Shown one piece after another: positions 36,544 to 47,242 of a stretch of DNA of 64,000 nt. The translations under genes and the position numbers were made by a program. Each line of letters begins with the position of its first letter. The first letter of the stretch is position 1. Below the pieces are notes generated by a model that worked only from the letters and a program-made list of their open reading frames with translations, was not told the origin of the DNA and did no database searches. This DNA is from Vibrio sp. 99-70-13A1 (GTDB lineage: Bacteria > Pseudomonadota > Gammaproteobacteria > Enterobacterales > Vibrionaceae), in assembly GCF_013114625.1 (NCBI RefSeq), contig NZ_VTXD01000008.1:62001-126000 (forward strand). The letters are read 5' to 3'.

Positions 36544-37383
36544 ATGCAATATACACAACAGTGGAAAAAAAGCGCTCTTGCTTTGCTTCTATCTCCTTTA
36601 TTAATGACATCTGCTTTTGCTGATGAAAATAAAAGTGAGGAAGTTCAAGAGGAGGAACAGGTCGAGTCTAAATTGGGCGGCTCTGTATCCTTAGCTTACG
36701 ATACAAATATATATAATAAAGATGACCATCGAGCAGTTCGTAACATTTCATGGAGTGGTTCGTTAACATATAGATTTAATCAAGATTATAGTTCTTATTT
36801 ATCTACAGGTGGGTATCGAGCTCTAGAAAATGAAACCGGTACATTCGCTACTGATACTGTAATAGGTCTAAGTCGTTCTGACCTTTTTACATTTGGTGAA
36901 ACTGGGTCTATTGGAATGAGTGGTCAATTTACTATTCCAACCTCGGAAACATCGAAAAATGATGAATTAAATACTGCTTTCAGATTAGCTATTCCAGTTA
37001 GTTTTAAAGCATTAGGCATTGATTTTTCGATAGCACCTCGTTTGAGAAAAAACTTCCATGAGTATAAAACTGCTGGCGGTAAATCTTTAACTGAGTGGAC
37101 ATATTCGTTGTCTACAGGTGCAAGTTATAAGTTTGAAAAGCTAGTTATTGGTATTTCTGCACTAGGTGGAAACTCTCAGAGTTACCAAGGAACGCGTAGA
37201 GATGACTTTAATTATGGCGGCTCTATATATGGTTCTTATCAAGCAACTGACAGTATCGGTATTAGTTTGACAGGAGCAACATCTGGATTTTATTCAGATG
37301 CTGAGCAGGGTACATTGGGAAATATCGATTTATTTGATGCAGACCGTGCTTCGTATATAGCAGAAATAACTTATTCCTTTTAA
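36544..37383 (+). CDS. Predicted outer-membrane beta-barrel protein, unrecognised family
   Basis: I do not recognise this 279-residue protein by family. It begins with a signal peptide (MQYTQQWKKSALALLLSPLLMTSAFA, cut probably after AFA), followed by a short acidic stretch (ENKSEEVQEEEQVES). The rest is alternating hydrophobic/polar strands with aromatic girdles, and the C-terminus ends AEITYSF, a typical outer-membrane barrel signal ending in Phe. About ten to twelve strands fit the length. It lies 32 bases before the metalloprotease lipoprotein gene and 200 bases after the transporter genes, so it may act as a porin, anchor or exporter for the protease. Confidence 0.7.
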   Translation: MQYTQQWKKSALALLLSPLLMTSAFADENKSEEVQEEEQVESKLGGSVSLAYDTNIYNKDDHRAVRNISWSGSLTYRFNQDYSSYLSTGGYRALENETGTFATDTVIGLSRSDLFTFGETGSIGMSGQFTIPTSETSKNDELNTAFRLAIPVSFKALGIDFSIAPRLRKNFHEYKTAGGKSLTEWTYSLSTGASYKFEKLVIGISALGGNSQSYQGTRRDDFNYGGSIYGSYQATDSIGISLTGATSGFYSDAEQGTLGNIDLFDADRASYIAEITYSF

Positions 37384-37415
37384 GGAAAAATAAAATAATA
37401 AAGAAGGATCACAAG

Positions 37416-40400
37416 ATGATGTTTAAAAAAATTGCACTAGCAGCAGCAGTTTCTGCTGTACTGGCTGGTTGTGGGGCTGATGATCAAGCCTATGAATACG
37501 AAAAAAGAGATGCAAAAGAAGTAGCCGTTAAAGATCTTAAAGAAGGTCGATGGTTCTATGTACCTACAACTGGTGCTGCACCACGTTTTGCTTTAAACCA
37601 ATTCCCGTTTTTACAGGGTATGGGTCGATACGTTGAGTTATGCTACACAAAAAATGGTCTTGAAGTTCGTAGTTTTGACAAAAACTACCCTGACGCATCA
37701 CTAAATATTGATGAGAACAACTACTGTGCTGAGTCTGGTATTGTTGGTGATGATGATTCCGTAAACTTCCCGCACGTTCTAACTATTCCTGGTGACTATG
37801 CTGCATATCGTTGTAACGAAGATAGCTATGGTGACTGTACCAATGAAGAAGAAATTAATACAGATAAAAACTTACCATATACTGCTCAAACGCACTTCAC
37901 GCCGACTCCAGAAGACTTAGAAGTTTCTGAATTCAACTATGAAGATTTGTTTGGCCTAACCGATGGTGTAACTGAAACTGATGGCGCGAAGTTGATCTCT
38001 TGGGAGTTCGATGACAAGTCTGGTGTTCTTAACTTCGAGTTAGAGCGCACTTTCCGTATTGATATGGATAAGCTATCTGATTACATCAACTTTAGCACTA
38101 AGAAAGGCTTAGAAGAAGCTTTGGTGGATGGCGCTTTCAAATCCCGTTTTTACTACTCTCTAGTTCATGAAAGTGTTGTTGCAACAGAAGGTTACCAACC
38201 TGCTCTTTACCCTGTTGGTGACGAAAATGATATTGGCTTCTTCACAACTGAAACGAAAAAAATCAACCCGATCACAAATAAATACGATCGCGATGTTGTA
38301 TATCTAAACCGTTTTAACCCAGATCAAGACTCAATTAAGTATTACTTAACGGATAACTTCTTTGAAGAAAAGAACAAGTTATTCTTAGATTCGACGATTC
38401 AAACTGTGAATAAAATGAACCAAGCATTGAATATGTTTGGGGCTGATTCGGCAATGCCTGTTCTTGAAATTGTTAATGCGGCAGCACCTGCTGGGATTCA
38501 CCCTGGTGACCTACGTTACAATATTATTAACCTTGTAGATGAGCCTTTGGCAAATGGTCTTTTAGGCTATGGTCCTTCAGTAGCAAACCCAATGACAGGC
38601 GAAATCATCAAAGCGCATGTTAACCAATACTCAGGAGTTGCACGAACGGGTGTTCCTTTCTACTGGGATAACCTAGCACGGTTCTATAACCGCAATCAGC
38701 TAGACTTAGATGGACTAGATCCGCTACCAAGTGACGCTGCAGCTTCTTCAGAAGTTCAGTCTCGAATCCAGCAATTATCTACTCTAAGTGCGTTAGCAAA
38801 AATTGAAGGGACATTGAACCCTGAGTCTGCACCAAACGTCAGCCGTGATGAAGCGGTTAAGAATGAAGCTCACCGTGTTGCACCAACAGTTTTATTAGAT
38901 AATTTCAATGATGAAATGGACTTTAAAGATGTGGTAGCAGCAGAAGAAAACCGCTTAGCTTTCTGGTCTGAAAACAACGCTTATCCAATCGAAGCTTCAT
39001 GGGTATCTTCAACAAACAAAGCGATGTTAGATAATCTGAGCCTTGACGATGCACGTTACTTCAACATAAAGCTTGATGCTGATGGTAATGAAGTTTCTCG
39101 TGAACTGAAGCGTTGGAAATATCTACCGACTGAATTACAACAGCTGGCAGCTGATGCAATTACTGTTGCAACTTACAGCAATACTTTAGTGCATGAAATT
39201 GGTCATAACGTAGGTTTACGCCATAACTTCAAAGGTTCTAATGATAAAGATAACTACTATTCATTAGAACAAGCTCATCAACTTGGCTTACACAACGTCC
39301 CTGCATACAGTTCAACAATGGATTATGCACCTAGTATGTTAGATGAAACGCCAACTTGGGGTCTGTACGATATAGCGGCATTCAAATTTGCATACGGTCG
39401 TATTGTTGAAACCATTCAAGACTCTCCAGGTCAAGCTCCAACTCCGGTTGCAGAACCTGCGGCAGATGCATCGGATGAATTGAAAGCAGCTTATACAGCC
39501 TATCTTGCAGAGTTAGAATCATATAACACTAGCTTCGCGATGAGATTTGGTAATTCAGCAAACAATGACTCATTAATGGTATGTCTACCAGTAGCTGAAT
39601 TAACTGATGCAGCTAACGCAGGCAAGTCTATTTACAACTGTGATTTCTCTAAGTTTGATACTGCAGCTTTATCTGGAAATGAAGATGACTATCAAGCAAC
39701 CCGCTACGGTGTTCTTCATTACCTAGATGAAGTTCAAGAAATTCAAAGAAAAGACTATGCATTCTGTACTGATGGCAATGTTTCATTAAATAGTGATTGT
39801 AACCGTTTTGATGAAGGTACGAGCCTAGAAGAAATTGCTACTTATGAATGGCAGAGCTACCTAGATAGTTATGACAGACGAAATGCCGCAGAATATAGCG
39901 TAAATGGTCTATATAGTTCTGACTACCCAAGCTACATGATTAGACGCTTCCGTGAAATGTCATCTATCCGTGACAAGATCGAAGATCTAGAGCGTATTGA
40001 TAACTTATATACTAACTTGGGTTATACGAGTTCAACAGATAAGCCGGGTGATTTCTTATCTCGCTTAGCTGCTAACCCGACTTACTGTACAGAAGGTGGA
40101 GATCAGAATAGCTGGTTCTGTGATTACTCATACGGTGCAACGAAAGCTGCTGAGTTCTTCTTAGATGTATTACGTACACCTGAGCATCAGTGTGTTATTC
40201 AGAATGCTACTGGTCAGCAAAAAGTCGTTGCATTAGGTTCTCTACTGAATAATAACTCTCATCAGTTACCTGCGAGCTACGATCTTTTAGATGCGAGCTG
40301 TTTCGATGAGCAAGCTACAGCATTTATTGCTGATGCTGAAACTGGATATTCAGCTGTCGCTGAAACCAAAAATGGTCGATTCCTAACATCTATCGGTAGC

Positions 40401-41537
40401 TTTGACCCAGATTACCCTTGGTCAAACGCGGTATCTGTACTAGGTAGCTGGCCTGATAAAGCGCTAGCAAGTTACTTCTTAGCGCGTCGTTATTCAAACC
40501 GTTACACCGACGAAGTGAGCTTTGCTTCATTATTAGATTTGTCTGGTGTTAAGGCTGAATATGATGACATTATGGCGAATATTATTGCGAAAGATCCATT
40601 AACAACGCCATTAGAGCTAGTTGATGTAAACGGTGATGCATTTACAAGCTTAACAGGTGTAACTGTAGATCTTCATACTACAGAGCAAATGGAGTCACTT
40701 TCTCCAATGCCTCGTGGTATCAATAACTTCTTTGGTTTATCAAGCATTAGTCGTGAGCGTGTAGGTGATGTCATCCTGAATATGGGTGTCCGTCAAATGC
40801 AATCGAATGATTACCAAGTGAAATCTCGTGGTAAAGCACAATTTGATTCATTAACTAAGCAACAAGACCGCTACGGACTTATCGCTGGTGATAAAGTTGA
40901 ATTCGTAATTGATGGTGAGAAGTTTGTTGCAACGAAAGCCAATAAGTTAGCTTATGAATACGCAAATCAGCTAGTAAGTTCAGATGGTTATGATCTAAAA
41001 GTGTTTTTAGATAGTTATGATCCTGCTGCTCTATCAACAATAGTGACAAATATTGATACTGCGTGGGGTGGCTTCAGAACATCACTTCCTGAGTCATATC
41101 ATGATGCAGTATTACTGTTCGATGCACCTATGGTCAATGCAATGAAGGTAACGATTGATACCGATATTGCTGCTGGTATCCTTAACTTTAATACATCGTT
41201 CAATAACTTCCGAGACGCGAATATTGCGTCTGGTGATTTAGTTTATGATGCTGGGGCTGATACTTTAGTTTACCAAGGTGGTGCAGTACATAGTGTTGCT
41301 GATGCTTATGCAGCGTACACAGATGCAATGCTACTTATCTTTAATAACTACACGACTTCTATGATGTTCGCAGTAGATAATGTTTACGCAAGCTACACTG
41401 CTTCTTCTGATGCAGATAAAGAGCTATGGTTGAAAGATTTCAACATGCTCCAGGCTTACGTTGCTGGTGATATTGGCGCAGTAGCTGGTAAGTACTACGA
41501 GTTACTAGACCGCTTACCAAATGCCGGAGACTTTTAA
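37416..41537 (+). CDS. Very large outer-membrane lipoprotein zinc metalloprotease (metzincin-type)
   Basis: The 1373-residue product starts MMFKKIALAAAVSAVLAGC, a lipoprotein signal with lipobox LAGC. Gly at +2 predicts outer-membrane sorting. The catalytic site is HEIGHNVGLRH, with zinc ligands near residues 593, 597 and 603 and Glu594 as catalytic base. A Met-turn STMDYAP follows near residue 635, so the full metzincin signature is present. This resembles large zinc-dependent metalloproteases of the DUF5117/DUF4953 type, but full-length family membership is not proven. Besides the lipid Cys I count twelve cysteines, an even number consistent with disulfides. AAGGA lies seven bases before the ATG. 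The substrate is unknown. Confidence 0.8.
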   Translation: MMFKKIALAAAVSAVLAGCGADDQAYEYEKRDAKEVAVKDLKEGRWFYVPTTGAAPRFALNQFPFLQGMGRYVELCYTKNGLEVRSFDKNYPDASLNIDENNYCAESGIVGDDDSVNFPHVLTIPGDYAAYRCNEDSYGDCTNEEEINTDKNLPYTAQTHFTPTPEDLEVSEFNYEDLFGLTDGVTETDGAKLISWEFDDKSGVLNFELERTFRIDMDKLSDYINFSTKKGLEEALVDGAFKSRFYYSLVHESVVATEGYQPALYPVGDENDIGFFTTETKKINPITNKYDRDVVYLNRFNPDQDSIKYYLTDNFFEEKNKLFLDSTIQTVNKMNQALNMFGADSAMPVLEIVNAAAPAGIHPGDLRYNIINLVDEPLANGLLGYGPSVANPMTGEIIKAHVNQYSGVARTGVPFYWDNLARFYNRNQLDLDGLDPLPSDAAASSEVQSRIQQLSTLSALAKIEGTLNPESAPNVSRDEAVKNEAHRVAPTVLLDNFNDEMDFKDVVAAEENRLAFWSENNAYPIEASWVSSTNKAMLDNLSLDDARYFNIKLDADGNEVSRELKRWKYLPTELQQLAADAITVATYSNTLVHEIGHNVGLRHNFKGSNDKDNYYSLEQAHQLGLHNVPAYSSTMDYAPSMLDETPTWGLYDIAAFKFAYGRIVETIQDSPGQAPTPVAEPAADASDELKAAYTAYLAELESYNTSFAMRFGNSANNDSLMVCLPVAELTDAANAGKSIYNCDFSKFDTAALSGNEDDYQATRYGVLHYLDEVQEIQRKDYAFCTDGNVSLNSDCNRFDEGTSLEEIATYEWQSYLDSYDRRNAAEYSVNGLYSSDYPSYMIRRFREMSSIRDKIEDLERIDNLYTNLGYTSSTDKPGDFLSRLAANPTYCTEGGDQNSWFCDYSYGATKAAEFFLDVLRTPEHQCVIQNATGQQKVVALGSLLNNNSHQLPASYDLLDASCFDEQATAFIADAETGYSAVAETKNGRFLTSIGSFDPDYPWSNAVSVLGSWPDKALASYFLARRYSNRYTDEVSFASLLDLSGVKAEYDDIMANIIAKDPLTTPLELVDVNGDAFTSLTGVTVDLHTTEQMESLSPMPRGINNFFGLSSISRERVGDVILNMGVRQMQSNDYQVKSRGKAQFDSLTKQQDRYGLIAGDKVEFVIDGEKFVATKANKLAYEYANQLVSSDGYDLKVFLDSYDPAALSTIVTNIDTAWGGFRTSLPESYHDAVLLFDAPMVNAMKVTIDTDIAAGILNFNTSFNNFRDANIASGDLVYDAGADTLVYQGGAVHSVADAYAAYTDAMLLIFNNYTTSMMFAVDNVYASYTASSDADKELWLKDFNMLQAYVAGDIGAVAGKYYELLDRLPNAGDF

Positions 41538-41572
41538 GTCACATTAGGCATATAGTAAGAAATGAAAAATAA

Positions 41573-41602
41573 TAAGGCTCGCATTTGCGAGCCTTTTTTC
41601 AT
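41573..41602. terminator. Terminator after the metalloprotease gene
   Basis: AAGGCTCGCA/TGCGAGCCTT nearly perfect palindrome followed by a T run; also placed to end miaE transcripts from the other strand. Confidence 0.88.
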
Positions 41603-41625
41603 TCAACAGACAGTATAGGCAGTGA

Positions 41626-42399
41626 CTAAGTCAGTGCTGGTTTTCCGCTGTGGAATTTAAAATCAGAGTCATCAGAAGTAATTAGATCAGCCTCAACTCG
41701 TCCAAAATGAGCAACACGCTCAGAAATATCATCTTTAGAAATTTGTTGAGCAAGTGCTAAGTAATCTTGGTAGTGCCTAGCTTCTGAACGTAAAAGAGAA
41801 ATATAAAACTTTTCGATATCTTCATCTAAATGAGGGGCAAGTTTAGCAAAGCGTTCACACGAACGAGCTTCAATATAAGCCCCCACAATCAGCTTATCGA
41901 CTAGTGTTTGAGGCTCATGTGTTTTCACATGTGAAAGCATTCCTTTAGCATAACGGCTCGCAGGGATGCTCTCGTAAGGAATATCTCTTGCCGTCATTAT
42001 TTCAAGAACTTGGTAGAAGTGATGCAATTCTTCTTTGATGAGTAGAACCATTTTATCGATTAAATCTTGGCTATATGGCGCGCCAGATTTAGCCATAATT
42101 GCTTTCGAAATATTACTTTTACCTTTTAATGTTTCAAGGCTACCTATTTTTCGATAAGCAAATTCTTCGTAGGGCTTGAACCACTCTAACAGTGTTGCTG
42201 CGCTGTCTTTATCAACTGCATATTTACGAATCAAGTACATAGCAGACTGACCTGCTTTTAATTCGCACAGAAGATGATCCAGAAGGATTACCTTCAAATT
42301 CACGGGCTTTTTAGCCTCATCGACCCATTCATCAGGAGTTTCACATTGAAGGAAAGATTTAATAGGTTCTAGGAGTTTTTGAGTCGCGTCATTAGTCAT
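41626..42399 (-). CDS. miaE: MiaE, tRNA-(ms2i6A37) hydroxylase
   Basis: MiaE is a non-haem diiron monooxygenase that hydroxylates the isopentenyl group at tRNA position 37. The 257-residue helical protein shows the ferritin-like ligands in DHLLCELKAGQSA (about residue 42-54), EELHHFYQVLEIM (about 128), EARSCERFAKL (about 182) and SEARHYQDYLALA (about 208). The length is normal. The reaction needs oxygen, so the modification reports oxygen supply; dcuB and ndh in this window carry FNR-type sites. Confidence 0.92.
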   Translation of the reverse strand: MTNDATQKLLEPIKSFLQCETPDEWVDEAKKPVNLKVILLDHLLCELKAGQSAMYLIRKYAVDKDSAATLLEWFKPYEEFAYRKIGSLETLKGKSNISKAIMAKSGAPYSQDLIDKMVLLIKEELHHFYQVLEIMTARDIPYESIPASRYAKGMLSHVKTHEPQTLVDKLIVGAYIEARSCERFAKLAPHLDEDIEKFYISLLRSEARHYQDYLALAQQISKDDISERVAHFGRVEADLITSDDSDFKFHSGKPALT

Positions 42400-42440
42400 A
42401 GTTAATACTTACACTGAGATATTTCACTGCGTGGAGTGAA

Positions 42441-42466
42441 TAAAAAAGGCCACCACAGGTGACCTT
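42441..42466 (-). terminator. Minus-strand terminator after the coiled-coil membrane gene
   Basis: On the minus strand AAGGTCACC pairs with GGTGGCCTT (one G-T) around a three-base loop, followed by a T run. Confidence 0.85.
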
Positions 42467-42495
42467 AATAAAGGGGGGGGAGACTTAGCCGAAAT

Positions 42496-43260
42496 TTACC
42501 ACTTTTTCTTCTGGCCAAAAAGAGCATCCATATCTTCATCTCGCTCTTTTGATTCAATTTGTTGAAGTTGTTCAGCATTCTTATCAACACGTTTTTGGTC
42601 AAGATCGTTGAGCATGTTTTGCAGCTTCTCACGAGCTTGATTTGAATACGTATCATTTTTTGAGTTTAGAGCGTCAATACCCTTACGAAGCAATTGTAAA
42701 GCCGTGCCGGGCTGACCTCGAGCAATCGAGTCGTTTGCTCGCTTGATTACATTTTCAATGTTGATACGTATTTGTATGGTCTCAAGTCGTGCATTTTCTG
42801 TTACATAGGCTTGGGTATCAAAACGACCTTTATTATGTTCATTACGAACTGTATCACGAAGCCTCTTGACCAGTTTTAGCATCATGATTGCTTGCTTATC
42901 GCTACTTGGCACCTTAAAAGTTGTGCTTTCGCCGCCTTGGTAGTTTTCTTTAAGCTGTGTAATTTGTTGTTTTACACTTTCAATTCGCTGAGCTAGCTGC
43001 TTATTTTTTGGGTCTAACTGATACATGTTTTCCAGAGCATCAAGAATCCGCGTATTTAAACATACGAGAAGGTCTTGGCTAAAAGGCATGTGATGAGCAT
43101 TACCAATGAGCTCTTCGGTTCCATCAATAATGGTTAGATAGCGAGAAGATTCCTGCTTCTTAGCTGTTTCAACCTTCACTTTGTATTGAAGCATGATGTT
43201 ATAGCCTAATACTAAGACCAAAAGAATGGCTACTAAGGCGATAATTAAACCAATATTCAT
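42496..43260 (-). CDS. Inner-membrane protein with coiled coil, function unknown
   Basis: I do not recognise a named family. The product of about 254 residues starts MNIGLIIALVAILLVLVLGYNIMLQYKV, one N-terminal membrane helix. A long helical, charged region follows with coiled-coil tendency (QLAQRIESVKQQITQLKENYQ and later segments) and a basic tail ending DALFGQKKKW. The upstream frame extends to 43365, but the membrane helix start at 43260 is the natural start. Topology predicts a large cytoplasmic or periplasmic coiled coil; which side is not clear. It lies between miaE and cysB and appears single-gene. Confidence 0.75.
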   Translation of the reverse strand: MNIGLIIALVAILLVLVLGYNIMLQYKVKVETAKKQESSRYLTIIDGTEELIGNAHHMPFSQDLLVCLNTRILDALENMYQLDPKNKQLAQRIESVKQQITQLKENYQGGESTTFKVPSSDKQAIMMLKLVKRLRDTVRNEHNKGRFDTQAYVTENARLETIQIRINIENVIKRANDSIARGQPGTALQLLRKGIDALNSKNDTYSNQAREKLQNMLNDLDQKRVDKNAEQLQQIESKERDEDMDALFGQKKKW

Positions 43261-44565
<1,305 letters not shown>

Positions 44566-44645
44566 GTTCCAAACGAAGTAAACATGTATTAACTCTTCCT
44601 ATTTAAACTTCTTCCCCCTACAATCTCGCGATATTAGGGGGAAGC

Positions 44646-45839
44646 ATGCAATCAAAATTCACATCACTTGACACCTTTTTATCCAGTTACCAAGCATATT
44701 GGCGGCTTGATCCATTTCATTTATGTCAGGTGAACAGTCTTCCTTGGAGTAGCGCTAACCCAAGTCTAAATGGGTGGTTAAACTCGCTAGATGCTTCATC
44801 AGTCCAATCATTAAAAAGTAATCCTAATCATCTTATTGAAGAAATTGAATGTTTCATTCCTATGCTTGAGGTGATTAAACATTTATGTGTTTTACCCGAA
44901 CTTCAATTGAATGGTTTAGAACTTCCAAAGGGCGCCGATGCTGGAATACCAGGAAGAAAGCTGACTCAGATCTTAGCAATGGGTGAAGCGGCTTTGCATG
45001 CTCATGAAGGGTCTGAATGGTTAGAGTGGTGTGCGGGAAAAGGCTTTTTAGGTCGAATTTTGTCTTCTCAATCTCAACAAAAAGTAACCAGCTTTGAGTG
45101 GCAGAATAGTTTATGCATAAGTGGGCAAGCTGAAGCGGACAAACAAGGGCTAAATATGCAGTTTGTTCAAGGTGATGCGTTTTCTCATACTTCAGATCAT
45201 GTATTTAATTCATGTCAACATGCTGTGGCATTGCATGCGTGTGGGGATCTACATGTAGGGCTACTAAAGAAGGTTACTCAGCATGCTTTACCAGCAGTGA
45301 GTATTTCACCATGCTGCTATCATCTTATTCAGTCAGAACATTATATTCCTCTCTCAGAGCGAGCAAAACAATCTGAGCTCGAATTATCTAAAAGTGATCT
45401 AAGGATCCCTTTACAAGAGACAGTGACTGGTGGAGAAAGAGTGAAGCGCCACCGTCAACTTGAAATGACGTTTAGGCTTGGGTTATGCCAATTGTTGAAA
45501 ACAGAGGTTGGCATCAAACAATATATTCCCATTCCGAGTATTAAAAAGTCACAATTGGCTGAAGGTTTTAAAGCTTTTTGCCAATGGGCGGCTGCTGAGA
45601 AAGAAATCACATTACCAACGCACATTAATTTTGGACATTACCAACAGCTAGGGGAAGCCTTGTTTTGGGAAATGGAAAAATTGAGCTTAGTTCAGCAAGT
45701 GTTTAGAAGACCTCTTGAATTATGGTTAGCCTTGGATCGAGGAATGTATTTACAAGAACAAGGCTACCAAGTATCTATTAGCCAGTTTTGTAATAAAACG
45801 GTGACGCCAAGAAATATTTTGATTCACGCTCGTAAGTAA
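44646..45839 (+). CDS. SAM-dependent methyltransferase, substrate unknown
   Basis: The 397-residue cytoplasmic protein has a SAM-binding core near residue 130-145 (WLEWCAGKGFLGRIL) and a second motif VALHACGDLHVGLLKKV near residue 196-212, followed by SPCCYHLI. The LHACGD and PCCYH pair is typical of a methyltransferase group related to eukaryotic GSTCD-like proteins; the substrate is not known. The N-terminal 110 residues are helical. Its start follows GGGGGAAGC. It ends at a strong shared terminator and appears to be a single-gene unit. Confidence 0.8.
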   Translation: MQSKFTSLDTFLSSYQAYWRLDPFHLCQVNSLPWSSANPSLNGWLNSLDASSVQSLKSNPNHLIEEIECFIPMLEVIKHLCVLPELQLNGLELPKGADAGIPGRKLTQILAMGEAALHAHEGSEWLEWCAGKGFLGRILSSQSQQKVTSFEWQNSLCISGQAEADKQGLNMQFVQGDAFSHTSDHVFNSCQHAVALHACGDLHVGLLKKVTQHALPAVSISPCCYHLIQSEHYIPLSERAKQSELELSKSDLRIPLQETVTGGERVKRHRQLEMTFRLGLCQLLKTEVGIKQYIPIPSIKKSQLAEGFKAFCQWAAAEKEITLPTHINFGHYQQLGEALFWEMEKLSLVQQVFRRPLELWLALDRGMYLQEQGYQVSISQFCNKTVTPRNILIHARK

Positions 45840-45861
45840 CCGAGTTGAAAACCTGCAAAAA

Positions 45862-45896
45862 GAAAGAGCCAGTAGGATAACCTTACTGGCTCTTTT
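45862..45896. terminator. Bidirectional terminator between the methyltransferase and ald genes
   Basis: AAAGAGCCAGTAGG pairs with CCTTACTGGCTCTTT with one bulged base, and T runs lie on both sides. Confidence 0.87.
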
Positions 45897-45961
45897 GTAA
45901 CATTCATCGCATTATCAGCTAAAATTCCACGCCAATAATGAATGTTGTTTGTGTTGTACTA

Positions 45962-47086
45962 TTAGCTGAACATTGCAATTGCTTCAGCTGGATCAACGTA
46001 TTCTAAATCGAAGCTTTCAGCTACTTCTTTGCACGTTACTTTACCGTGAATAACGTTTAGACCTTCTAGGAAACCTTTATCAGCGAGTAGCGCTTCGCGG
46101 TAGCCTTTATTCGCTAACTTAACAATGTAAGGAAGTGTTGCATTATTAAGAGCAAAAGTAGAGGTACGAGCAACAGCACCAGGCATGTTTGCTACACAGT
46201 AGTGAACTACGTCATCAACGATGTAAGTTGGATCTGCGTGAGTCGTTGCGTGTGAAGTTTCGAAACAACCACCTTGGTCGATAGCAACGTCAACCACAGC
46301 TGAACCTGGCTTCATCTTAGCGATGTGATCTTTTGTAACAAGTTTAGGAGCGGCTGCACCTGGGATTAGTACTGCACCAATCACTAGGTCTGCTTCTAGA
46401 ACATGCTTCTCAATAGCATCTTCTGTAGAATAAACCACTTTTGCGCGACCTTGGAATTCTTCATCTAAACGACGAAGAGTATCAAGGTTACGATCGAGGA
46501 TTGTAACGTCAGCACGAAGGCCAACCGCCATGCGCGCTGCATTAGCACCCACAACACCGCCACCAACAACTACCACTTTTGCAGGGGCAACACCAGGGAC
46601 GCCGCCTAGCAGTAAGCCACAGCCACCGTTAGATTTTTCTAAAGTTTGCGCACCTGCTTGAATAGACATGCGACCAGCAACTTCAGACATTGGCGCTAAT
46701 AGTGGCAAGCGACCCATATTATCTGTTACAGTCTCATATGCTACGCAGACAGCTTTGCTCTTGATCAGCTCTTCCGTTTGTGGAAAATCTGGTGCAAGGT
46801 GTAAATAAGTAAATAATATTTGCCCTTCGCGAAGCATAGCTCGCTCGACAGCTTGAGGTTCTTTAACCTTTACAATCATCTCTGCTTTCGCAAAAACGTC
46901 AGCAGCAGTAGGAAGAATGGATGCGCCTACAGCGATGTAATCATCGTCTGAAAAACCGATTCCTGAACCGGCATTGGTTTCGACAAACACTTGGTGGCCT
47001 TGTGAGATTAGTTCTCTCACACTAGCTGGAATCATACCGACACGATATTCGTGGTTCTTGATTTCTTTAGGTACGCCAATGATCAT
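45962..47086 (-). CDS. ald: Alanine dehydrogenase
   Basis: Ald interconverts L-alanine and pyruvate with NAD. The 374-residue product begins [23 protein letters not shown], the family start. It has the catalytic [19 protein letters not shown] near residue 130, NAD-binding [20 protein letters not shown] near residue 172, and [23 protein letters not shown] near residue 265. It is divergent from lrp, and Lrp-type regulators commonly control alanine dehydrogenase genes. A GAGGA-type ribosome site precedes the ATG. Confidence 0.96.
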   Translation of the reverse strand: MIIGVPKEIKNHEYRVGMIPASVRELISQGHQVFVETNAGSGIGFSDDDYIAVGASILPTAADVFAKAEMIVKVKEPQAVERAMLREGQILFTYLHLAPDFPQTEELIKSKAVCVAYETVTDNMGRLPLLAPMSEVAGRMSIQAGAQTLEKSNGGCGLLLGGVPGVAPAKVVVVGGGVVGANAARMAVGLRADVTILDRNLDTLRRLDEEFQGRAKVVYSTEDAIEKHVLEADLVIGAVLIPGAAAPKLVTKDHIAKMKPGSAVVDVAIDQGGCFETSHATTHADPTYIVDDVVHYCVANMPGAVARTSTFALNNATLPYIVKLANKGYREALLADKGFLEGLNVIHGKVTCKEVAESFDLEYVDPAEAIAMFS

Positions 47087-47242
47087 CCTGAATCCTCTTT
47101 TAATTATGGTTGTATTATCTATGTGTAGGGTAATTCTGTCGAATTAATATCTAGTATAGATATGTTTAGATAAAATTTTGTACTGAATATTAAAAAGTTG
47201 TAGTATATTTTTTTGCAAGGAAGTAATAAGGTGGAATAAAAA
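47087..47242. promoter_or_regulatory. Divergent ald/lrp promoter region
   Basis: This AT-rich 156-base gap carries a partial Lrp-consensus match near 47183-47197 (11 of 15 positions). Control of ald and autoregulation of lrp from here is inferred, not shown. Confidence 0.4.

Noticed and set aside
37416..41537. Zonula-type toxin or RTX toxin
   Set aside because: No glycine-aspartate nonapeptide repeats, no type I secretion genes nearby, and a lipoprotein signal instead.
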